Assembly: GCF_001039355.2 (NCBI RefSeq)
Contig: NW_019776080.1
Location: 660,488-724,487, forward strand
Length of the DNA: 64,000 nucleotides
DNA from: Lingula anatina
Taxonomy: Eukaryota; Brachiopoda; Lingulata; Lingulida; Lingulidae
Reading direction: 5' to 3'
Shown here: in pieces, positions 26,287 through 37,600 of the stretch
Layout of the letters: the number at the start of each line of letters is the position of its first letter
How positions within the stretch are numbered: position 1 is the stretch's first letter
Position numbers and translations under genes: made by a program
The notes under the pieces: model-generated
What the model was told of the DNA's origin: nothing
Seen by the model: the letters and a program-made list of their open reading frames with translations, nothing else
Databases searched by the model: none

Positions 26287-27381
26287 TCAAAAAGACTACA
26301 TGTTTACATTACAATAAGTTTTCTTGTTCAAGCGATGGCACATGTTGATATAGTAAAAAAAGATGAATGGCTTATATCATCATTCTGCTATTCATGCTGA
26401 CAATGACAAAAACTACCACTTACATATCTGATTGTCACATATATATCTTAGAACAACAAACCAACGGCTATAGGCTTTTTATGCTGGATACCACTAATGT
26501 AAAATGCAGTGAACCCCTCCCAATCAAGTATGAATTTAAATATTCTAATATGAAATATTTAACAAACAAAAGTGCGATCCATTAAGAAAACACTACAGTA
26601 ACTTTAAACTGCTATCATAAAGAACCAAAAGGAATTAACTCAAATAAGGATTTGTAAAAGAACATTAATGACTAACACAATTTGCAACATCAGACTAGTA
26701 CATGATTAGAAATGCGACAGTTTTTAATTCTCACTTGCCTCGTCTACACGTGTGTGAATTTCCCGAATTGGAAAATTCACATGCATCGACGACTATGGCC
26801 GACATGATAAGTACTTAAGAACTAACGGTGCTAAAAAAATATTCCCTCAAATTTACACGACCTCTTATAAAACTACCTTCACCGATTCTATCACAGATTA
26901 AGAAACATTCTCAGGTTGAAGAAAGTGAACACAAAACAAAAATTACAAAGTTCAATCTTTACTTAAATTAATTGTCATCGGGACTCACTTTATGGCTCGT
27001 ATGTATCTGAGACTCTCAAAGGCATCATGCACTCTCAAGCTCGAATCCAAGATACCCTGGATAATAGTATTAACCAAACTACCTTCGATAAAATATGTTT
27101 CAAGAAAAAATGCAGGGAATGCTTGCTTTAGGCCAGTTGAAAAAAAAAGTTCTAAAAAAACTTAGATCTTAGAGGATTTCCTTGAACCTGGTTAAAAAAA
27201 TTTGATCACCATTATAGCATGGAGATTGTGGAAGGCACCAGGAATATTAAAAGAAATTAACTATTGTTATGGGGTCAAAATTCTTTGCAAAGTATCTTAT
27301 ATACACAGTTTTAATATCTCAACGTCAATTGAGCTAAAAAAAAGGAACATATCTGCCAAAAACTAAAAGCTGTTTTGCTGT

Positions 27382-27387
27382 TTTATT
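27382..27387 (-). terminator. Candidate poly(A) signal of the NRF-6-like gene
   Basis: AATAAA on the minus strand about 490 bases past the stop. Chosen only by position and motif; other AT-rich matches exist further on. Confidence 0.25.
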
Positions 27388-27874
27388 GTGATTTTGAAAT
27401 GTGATGGGCTGATAAAAACACAGGGGAGTTTTCATTTTCTTATTTCTACCTCCATGTTTCTCTTATTGAGAATCCTGCTTAACATTCACAAAGATAGCTT
27501 TTACTTTGAGATATACTAGAAAACCAAGTTTCTTCCACTAAGTATTTCATTAGATAAAGATTGCCGACATTTGGATGACATCAATAAACTAATATCTCAT
27601 CTGGTAAATGAACTTCTAAAACTTATGTTTTGCATGATCGATCTGATAACACTAAATTGGCAACATCCAATAAATATGTCTCTCTGCAAGACAGATTCAT
27701 ACTTAGGTAGAACCATCAATCATTCTGACATTATGAGAAGAGCAAAAAATGAAAATCTAAGTTATGAAAAAAAAAAAAAAAACTTAGGTGAAGGAATAAG
27801 GTTATCTGATAACAGAGCCATTTTGGCCTCATCCAGGGGTGATGAGACCTAGTTCTGGGGTCCTTGAGATGGCC

Positions 27875-28111
27875 TTAATTAGATGATGTTGGTTGTACCT
27901 CCTCCTCCTCCAGAGAGTTGTGATTGTGTTCAGGTTCCTCCAGATTGCGGTAGGTGTTCCCTTGACAGGCACCACAGCACAGGCACCCCGCGCAACAAGA
28001 GAACAGTTTGTACAGTAACTGCTCTATGTTAGCCAGGGGCAGCTCTATCACAAGTAGGACGCCTATGGCACAGAAATACGTACAGCCCAGTACGGAGAAG
28101 TACAGGTACGA
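27875..28111 (-). CDS. NRF-6-like exon 15 (terminal, stop)
   Basis: Residues 693-770 and stop TAA (27877-27875). A last membrane helix (CTYFCAIGVLLVIELPLANI), then a Cys cluster (SCCAGCLCCGAC, possibly palmitoylated) and an acidic tail with EEEEVQPTSSN. Acceptor GATTTCAG. Confidence 0.92.
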   Translation of the reverse strand, partial: SYLYFSVLGCTYFCAIGVLLVIELPLANIEQLLYKLFSCCAGCLCCGACQGNTYRNLEEPEHNHNSLEEEEVQPTSSN

Positions 28112-31100
28112 CTGAAATCAAAAGAGAAACAATATACTATAAACATGATGAAGTGAGGGCAGGTTGGGGTGGGATAAGGTGGGTCTGGGTGGGATGGGGG
28201 GGGTCTATCATCTACCTACCCCCAAAATATGTGAAACGAAAATCTCTATGAAATTATGGCCTCTTTTGCTGGACAAATTTCACAAACAAACAAACTCTCA
28301 AACAAACTCTTTTTGCAAGTAAAAATCAACTTCGATTTTTCCGATGCTGGGAATTATCCAAAATAACCTAAAAGGATGCTGTCGGCATTGCATCACATCA
28401 TACGCGACTAAAAAAATATGCAAGAATCCACGTGAGATGGCCTGAATTTTTTAGCGATAAGGATGAAACTGTACACATTGGGAAATTGTCTAAGATTATT
28501 AGAGAGTAATACAAAAGTTACACACAAAAAATTTGTGCTGATGTTCAAGTGACTGTCCTAAATAGAACTTAAGAAAAAAACAACTAGATAAATATTTGTG
28601 GATAAATTCTGCAAGCTTTGAAAAAAAACATTTCAAATTCTTTTTAATAGTCTCAGTTTCACTTTTTATCTACACTAGTTATTTCTGATAAACCTAGATG
28701 GCATGTTTTATTATTTTACACGTGCTGGGATGGTTTTGGAATGCTGTTTTAAAGAACTTTATTATCATTATTGCTTTTATTTATTCATGACTGCATGGCA
28801 ACCACAGACCTGACATTTCTAACCCTGCTATTCTCCAATTCCTGGAAAATTTTGCCAAATTTTAAGCCAAATCACAAGATTTTAGGCTACTTGTACCTCA
28901 GTTCTATTCCCATTCCTGGGTGCAACTGTTCTGAAGCAGGTGCACTTGCACCTGCTATTTGCACTACAACATCCTCCCTTTTCCAAGAAAAGTGAAAATG
29001 AACAAACACAGGCCTAGGGCTCCTTCCCAATGAAACCATTGTTCTACCCTCATTCATCCATACACCCCCCCCCTTTGTTTCCAATGCACTCGAATAATCA
29101 CCAGATTTTCTGTGCTCTACTCAATACCAGGAGGAGGCGTGTTAATCTGTTTAACTGACTGCATTCAGCGCGAGTCCCCATGGAGTTGGATCAATCTTTG
29201 TAGAACAATAGTTTCATTGGGAATGAGCCCTTAGTCACAAATCTGCTAATCCTAAAGGTGAAAAGGATTACCTGAACTAAATGGGTAATTAGTGTTTTTT
29301 CAATTTGTCTTAATGCCTTCCTGAGTACATATTCAGGATAAAACTTAATAATCATGACCTTTAGTTTAATATAACCTGGTTCTACCCTTCTCAATAAAAT
29401 GTGGACCTTCTGTCATGTTTTTTTTTTAAACAAAATCTATACCAAACCTACAACACCTCTCTAGCTTTTGAGACCTTGGGCAATCTTGTTTGTTTCCCTT
29501 TTTTTGGTTTTATAGCAAAAATCCAGGTTAAAACAGCCACAAGTGCAGAAAATCCAGCCAATACCCACCATGACATTGTCTGTAATGTGGATAGGTTCTT
29601 GGAGAGTGAACAGGTACCACAGGATCACAATAGGATGGATGAGATAGGCAGCATAGGTCAGCCTGCCCAGGGGAACCCATACTCGCCAGGAGAGGAAGTC
29701 CTTAACGTAGCCTGGAATATAAAGATACGAATTGCGATACTGAACTGGAGGTGTGGCCATTTGTGTTGTTGTCTGTGTGTTTTTGTGGTGGTTGTAGTGG
29801 AGACTGATGGAGGGGGTGGGGTGGGGGGTGGGGTGGGGGGTGGGGGTTTAGTCAACAGTGCTTAGGTGTGTTCACAATGAAACTAATCTTACTCTGTGGG
29901 GACTCACACAGAATGCAATCAGATTAATTTTTTTATCTGATTGTATTCAGTTAGAGTCCCTGCGACCTTGGTTCAAATTACATAGTGCAATAGTTTCACT
30001 GTGAAAGCACTCCTTAAGTTTAGCAACAACAGGACTGAATAAAAAAGGCCTGGCGTTCAAGAGACCTATACACACCAAAAGATAAAATCTAAATATTAAG
30101 ACTGATGAAAATAAGTTGAAGTCTTTATTTTCTTTTACTTTTTCTTAATTGCTCTCCAAGATAAAAGTAAAACATTTACATATTCCCACAAAACCCTGTC
30201 AACTAGAGTCTAAGGATCTGCTCAGTAGGATAAATATCAGCAGTCCAAGATTTTTATCCAATCATATCCCACCTCCATAACCATGGTAACAAGCATAAAC
30301 AACCCAGGCCAGGGATAGGGCCCAGGCAAACTTGCTGAAGGTCCCATAGACCAGCTTCCCTCCCTGGTTCCACAGGTAGTCTCCATGATAGACACTGTAG
30401 GCCAGCACCGTGATATAAATACAAACAACAGCCAGTGCCACGGACACCAGCCAGCCTAAGGAGATTGTGATCTGGAAAAAAAAAATGTGTGTATGTGTGA
30501 AATGATAATATATAGCATATGGTATCTTGGTATGCCTAAAATTTCAAGAAAACCCTTTCCCTTTGCCCTCATTTTTATGCCCTCCATTTAAAAAAATATG
30601 TAGTCAAACACAGACCGCAAAAAATTATTCTGAGTTAAAAAACTGATTTTTTTCTAGGTTGTCAAAAAAGAAAGATTATTTTCAGAACTCAACTATTCAA
30701 CCCACCATGGATATTCTCTTCCTGGCTCCCTTGAGCTGCTGTATAAAATAAGCCACCATCATCCCAACTAAGTAAGGCGCCACTCTTGTATACGGCTTCA
30801 CGTACACGTCCGAGGAATATTTTTGAGTGGGAGGTTCATGGGTTCCATTGGCGTTCCTGTATAATATCCAAATACAGACATTTAACATTTGGCATCCTTA
30901 CATTATGCGACTTTATGGTAACTGACACATATTTGCTAAGAATTACATAGGTACCACTGACATTCTTACATAACCCACCCCCAAGTATGGACATGCTATA
31001 TGATCGGTCAATTTAGCACATGGCCAAATGCTGTCTTAGGTGCAGTGTTATCTAAGGTTGACCAAAAGTTCAATTTAAACTTATCTACACAAGAGCATGT

Positions 31101-31396
31101 TAATGTTATTACCTCGGTGGGGGTACGATGATTCCCATGGATGGGGTGGGGCCCATACCATCCTCCAGTTGGGTCATTAAGCTGGCCCTCAATATGAAGC
31201 AGACTAGCAGGACTAGGGCCATTACACCAAAACCTAGATATTTCATGGTGTTGGTCTCTCTGAAATAGATACATTATTATATATTAAAAGCCTGTTGAAA
31301 GTTTTCAGCTCTTTCTGTATCTTTCTGTCTTATCTAGAGACCAAGTATAACTTCTTTGACAGGATTTTAATATACTTCATCAATTTTTCTTAACTG

Positions 31397-31430
<34 letters not shown>

Positions 31431-33636
31431 GGTGTTTTTATGGTCATCATACTATCTCACCTTTAATGAATATACGAAAAGCTACAAAAATATTCCAATC
31501 CTTTTATATTGTATGCACTATAAATAAATCGCCACAATTTAGAATAATTTAATTTATAAATTGTCATTTTTTTCATTCACTTTCAGTCTTTTATGTAATT
31601 TTTAAATAAATGTGTTTAAATATGTCTATTCTTTTAAACTACTTTACCTCTTTTCATAATTTTACANAATTACCGTATATTCTCACAAAACCCTGTTATC
31701 TAGAATCTTAGGATCTGCTCAGAAGGGTACATATCAGCAATCCAAGATTCTTATCCAATCATATCCCACCTCCATAACCATGGTAACAAGCATAAACAAC
31801 CCAGGCCAGGGAGAGGGCCCAGGCAAACTTGCTGAAGGTCCCGTAGACCAGCTTTCCTCCCTGGTTCCACAGGTAGTCTCCATGATAGACACTGTAGGCC
31901 AGCACCGTGATATAGATACAAACAACGGCCAGTGCCACAGACACCAGCCAGCCTAAGGAGATTGTGATCTGAAAATGAAAAAAAAATAATAATAATAATA
32001 ATAAATAAATAATAAAAATAAATTGTGTGTGTGTGTGTGAAATGATAATATATAGCACATGGTACACTGGGATGCCCAAAACTTCAAGAAAACCCTTCCC
32101 CCTTGCCTTCAATTTTATGCCCTTGATTTCAAGAAATAGTCAAACACAGACAGCGAACAAATGTTTTGAGTTGAAAAACTGACTTTTTTCTAGGTTGTCA
32201 AAAAAGAATGATTATTTTCAGAACTCAATTATTCAACCCACCATGGATATTCTCTTCCTGGCTCCCTTGAGCTGCTGTATGAAATAAGCCACCATCATTC
32301 CAACTAAGTAAGGCGCCACTCTGGTGTACGGCTTCACGTAGACGTCCGAGGAATATTTTTGAGTGGGAGGTTCATGGGTTCCATTGGCGTTCCTGTGTAA
32401 TATCGAAATACAGACATTAAACATTTGGCATCCTTACATTATGTGGCTTTATGGTAACTGACACACATTTACCAAGATTTTTTTTTGTACCACTGACATT
32501 CTTGCATAACCCCCCCCCCCCCCCCCAAGTATGGACATGCTATATGTGTTGTCAATTTAGCACATGGTCAGATGATGTCTGAGGCACAGTGTTGGCGAAG
32601 GTTGACCAAAAGTTCAATTTAAACTTATCTACACATGAGCATGTTAATGTCATTACCTGGGTGGGGGTACGATAATTCCCATGGACGGGGTGGGGCCCAT
32701 ACCATCCTCCAGTTGGGTCATTAAGCTGGCTCTCAATATGAAGCAGACTAGCAGGACTAGGGCCATTACACCAAAACCTAGATATTTCATGGTGTTGGTC
32801 TCTCTGAAATAGTTACATAATTATATATTAAAAGTCTGTTGAAACTTTTCAGCTCTCTCTGTATCTTTCAATCTTATCTACAGACCAAGTATAACGTCTG
32901 TCACAGGATTTCAATATACTTGACCGATTTTTCTGAACTAGCAAAAAACAAAAAAAAAAAAAAAAAAAAAGAGAAACAAGCTTTTTTATTGTCATCATAC
33001 TATTACACCTGTATGAATATACAAAAAGTTACAAAAATATTCTAGTCCTTTTATATTGTATGCACCATAAATAAATCACCACAATTATGAATAATTTAAT
33101 TAATTTATAAATTGTCATTTTTTTCATTCACTTTCAGTCTATTATGTAATTCTTAAATAAATGTGTTTAAATCTGTGTTTTCTTTTAAACTTCTTTACCT
33201 CTTTTCATAATTTTACATTTACTACTATTTCAAAAATTACATTCATCTTCTTAGATGGAAAAACTTTAAGTTGCAAATAATTATCATCATCAAATATACA
33301 CAAATAATAATAATAATAATACCATGCTTTTTAAAGGTAAATTATTTAGCATTAAAATTGGGAAAGTCATCTCACCTGTGTAGGAATATTAGTATCAAGG
33401 GGCTAAATAAGAAGAACTGGATATCGCAGGCAAGGTACCATACCCAAGGAAGACACTGTGAAGACAAAGATATTGCAGAGGTGATAGGGGTGCCTTGTTG
33501 GTGGAAAATATTCTATCACAACAGAGAGCCTGTAATTTCATACGTTTCTTAAAAATTCATATCTACATTATCTCCCCTGTCCATTTAGGTGGCTGTATGC
33601 AGTTAAGATATCAATTTCAAATTTCTGTTAGGCCAA

Positions 33637-33669
<33 letters not shown>

Positions 33670-34356
33670 ACTTTCTGTGAACTTTTGCCCATTACAAGCC
33701 TTTCAAATCCATCTTGTCTTTTGTTTTAAACATCATATGTATGTCATTTCATTGTGTACTAGTACATTCTGGTGGTCAATAACAAATCAAACTTCACATC
33801 TGATGCTAAAAATTACCTACCTTTTCTAGCAATTACATAACTCAGTATATACCCAATACAGATCAAACAGGATGACAAAACCAGTTAGTTTTCAGTTTTA
33901 TATTGCTAAATATATCACAGACAACTGAGAACTACCCGCATTGCTTACCTCATCAGCTGCCTTTACAGGGTAAAAGTTATTGATATATAGAATATTGGTC
34001 CACCAGTACTCTGGACAGTTGTCAGTGGTCACTTGCTTGACCACAAACCACAGTGGACCGTCCCCCATGTGAGGAAAGATGTTCACGTAGAACAAGATTA
34101 CCATGACCATGACAGGGGTTAACCTGACATTTGGAATTAAAGACATATTTGTTGAAAAAATGTATCTTCACTATGAATTCAAGAAATATTGTCCTAACCA
34201 AAGGTGATTTTTTAAATCTAATTTTCTTGTACATATAGGGAAATCAAAATGTTCCACAGTGAGTGATAACATATCATACAATAAAAACTATGTCACTGTC
34301 TTACAGTAGACAAATTAATAACTAAAACAAGTTAGATGCAAGATATCCTGTGCTGA

Positions 34357-34447
<91 letters not shown>

Positions 34448-34558
34448 TACCTCCAGTATCTGTGGAACAAAAACTTGTGGAAAGGGTACCTCCCCTTGCA
34501 CTTGTCCATATAATTCAGTGTACTGTAACACACTAGTATGCCACTGTAGAGAGAGATA

Positions 34559-34639
<81 letters not shown>

Positions 34640-37600
34640 CAAGATTTAAACATTTATGGCAAACGTCCACATTTAAGTATTTGAAAATAAATTCTTCAAA
34701 TACTTAAATGGGGCTGATTGCCATAGGAATGGAACTTGCAACTTTTGTTTTATATATAAATGATTTAAAAAAATGGGATAAGATCAAGATATATTCCCTC
34801 GCATCTCACAAAAAAGAAAAAAATATCAGCAATTGCTCAAATATTTACACCTTATATTAAATTTTTTTGAAAATCATACCAAAAATGCTATAAAATAGCT
34901 CTTTTTATCAAACCATAATTACCTTATAAAGAAGAAGGTATCAATGGCAAAGTATCCATTGACCACAGGCTGGAAGGTCCACTGGGATGGATACTGGTAT
35001 AAAACCCGGGTATTGTCTGAAATATTACATACAGAAACTTTATTTCTGTCACTGCAACCATCAGACAGTTGACACTGCTGCATTTCATTTTTCCACAGGA
35101 ATACGAAAACCCCTCTGTAGCATGGATTCAAGTTTTTGAGTCATGGTGTAAGTCAGATACAACACTTCCCAGAAAGATATGTTTGCCATCCATTTGTATT
35201 CCACACTCATGGATATCACACATAACTTTCTGATTGCATCTATTATTAACTGATCAATAAGTTTCAGGCGTATCCTAACATGTGTTGACAAACACACACG
35301 CAAACATATATACATACATGTGCATGCACTCACAAAGATGCATGCACAAATCACACACACTTGCATACACCTATACATGAATGCACACAAACATGCATGC
35401 ACCCATACGTATAATATGCACATACACTCATGCATGTATGGACACACATACACATGCACACACACACACACACACACATGCGCGCGCACCTGTTAGGCCC
35501 ATAAAACTGGTCAACAGCCACACGTGTCCTAATATGACCCAGAACATGGTGATCACCCTCATCCCGTTGAGACAACTCAGGCTGGCATCCCCCTCCTTTG
35601 TGGAAAGCAACTTCCTGATGTTACTCAGAATGGAGAAACAACAGATGACCTGCCTAAACAAACCTGTGGAAGAGAAACAACAAGTAATTCATCATCATCA
35701 GCAGAATATTCATCTTTATCAATGAGCTTCACTGATTTGATACACATTATGACAGGATTTGATGGAAAAACTGATGAAAGTGTAAAGATAAAGGAGTTTT
35801 AAGTATAGGCTGACTTTACCTTGGCTAATTCTTCTATTTGATTAATTTAATTGCTCTGCTACTGTTTAACACTGTATTACTGTTTAAAACATAAAATTTC
35901 CTTCAATGTTAAAAAAAGCATTATATTCCTTTCATTGAAAACTATCTAACTGCCAAACTATACATCTATGGGCATGCAAAGAGGCTTATCATAATGAAGT
36001 ATGGAAATAACTGAGATAAAAGTCACTGGAAAATTAATTGCGAAAATGTGTTTGGTGAGCCAAGGTGAAGCTGACAAGTACCATCAACTGACTTGACTTT
36101 TAAGTGAATGCTACATGCAGAAAAGCAATGATAAGCTAAGGCATGCTATAAATCTACCTGGTGAATTAAAATACAAACTACGGATTCTCTCAGGCGTGGG
36201 TGGGGTCTCCCAGTCGTGGGCTCCTGGACTGACAGATTGCACCCCATGTCGTGGCTGGGTGTATTGAGGGTCCACAAGGTGGGAACCATTGGCGTCCATT
36301 TTATGAATCAGTTTTGGTGCTCGGTTCTTCTTGTAATCTTCAACGCCATCTACAATGGTGCCCAGGATCACTAGCAGTCCAAACAGAGAAAATACCACTC
36401 TGAAATATTGAAGGTCGAACTTGGAGAATTATGAACATAAAATTGTTTGATCTTTTTCTTTACAATTTTTATGCAGGTTAATGAGATGTAGGCAACACTC
36501 ATGTGTTTTTATTATATTACATTTACTTATGTACATTTAATGCAAAGAAAATACACCAAACATCATACTATTTCAGCATTATGTTGAATAGCTTTTTAGA
36601 ACAGACATATAAGACAGAAAACTACCAAGATTTCAACTTAAATCATATAAAAAAACATGTCTGAGAACAGATAGACAGAACTATCCATTCTCCAGTTACC
36701 GAATTTACAGAGGGTTCTGCGCATGGCAACAGTGACTGTGAGATCTAACCGATCAGACCAGACGTCCATATAAAATCAATATATCTATTTGCATACTGAC
36801 AGCACAACATTATCCTCCATGTACATATGGATTATAAGTGCAAGGAGAGCACCTGCATGCATCGACTAGATATATCACCAAGCAAAAATTACTCTACATC
36901 ATATGCAGGCAATCATTAGGCACTTGAATAATTGAAATTCATTTACTCGGGATGCGTTAATAGCTGGTTTGACCTAGTCAAAGACCAGTCTGTGTCATAA
37001 ATTTTTCAGCTTACTGGCTATTTGGATGGCCACTTTCCTAAAATCTACGTACTGGTCCAAATCAGAATTCACTGGTTGAAATAAAAATTTTTATAAGATC
37101 AGGCAATTCCCTGTATTGAATTAATATTAGTGATGACATGATCTTTGTTTTGTCAAATTTCGTAAGTTACACTTCAGAAAAAATTAAATCAAACCTAAAG
37201 CTCCTTTGAAAACTTATCATGGCCATGTCGGACCACTAGATTCACATATTCTAAAAAATCTACTAGTCCAACCAAAATTTTACTAGCTGCTGGTGTAGGA
37301 CTGTGTGATGAAAAGCACCTCCCTTCGTATTCTCTTGGTAACTACAGACTTTATAGCCCTTTCCACATTAAGTGGTAAACATTAGTGAGACAGCCTGTGC
37401 TGGTACACACTGAGACTCGGAGAGATAGACCACTTGAAGCTGCATGGCTTTTATACAAGAGAATTATATGTAAAGGGAGCCTCTGTGCCTGTCATGGCCA
37501 ATTTTACGATAATTTTAGGAACCTCCATGATTGTCTTGGCCAATTTTTATTAAAATTAACTAAACATTGCTAAACAACACTTACACTGTTCCTATGAAAC

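Larger units (their letters stand above)
22200..27381. other. Spacer downstream of the NRF-6-like gene
   Basis: AT-rich, with microsatellites, (AAAT)n tracts at 22,410 and 24,775 and MITEs. Part may be 3' UTR. No exon seen. Confidence 0.5.
30175..33218. repeat. Tandem duplication of a ~1.5-kb exon 11-13 block
   Basis: Unit B runs about 30,175-31,666 and unit A about 31,668-33,218, in the same order and orientation. Similarity covers exons and introns, for example the shared (A)n tracts at 31,400 and 32,950 and the shared 'cttttcataattttaca' end at about 31,650 and 33,205. A lone N (31667) sits exactly at the joint. It may be a true cassette duplication or two alleles placed in tandem by the assembler. 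Confidence 0.9.

Noticed and set aside
28935-28956. Perfect short palindrome AGCAGGTGCA-ct-TGCACCTGCT
   Set aside because: Isolated hairpin inside an intron with no terminator, element or gene context.
29401-29865. 154-codon plus-strand frame
   Set aside because: Antisense of NRF-6-like exon 14 continuing into a G-rich simple repeat.
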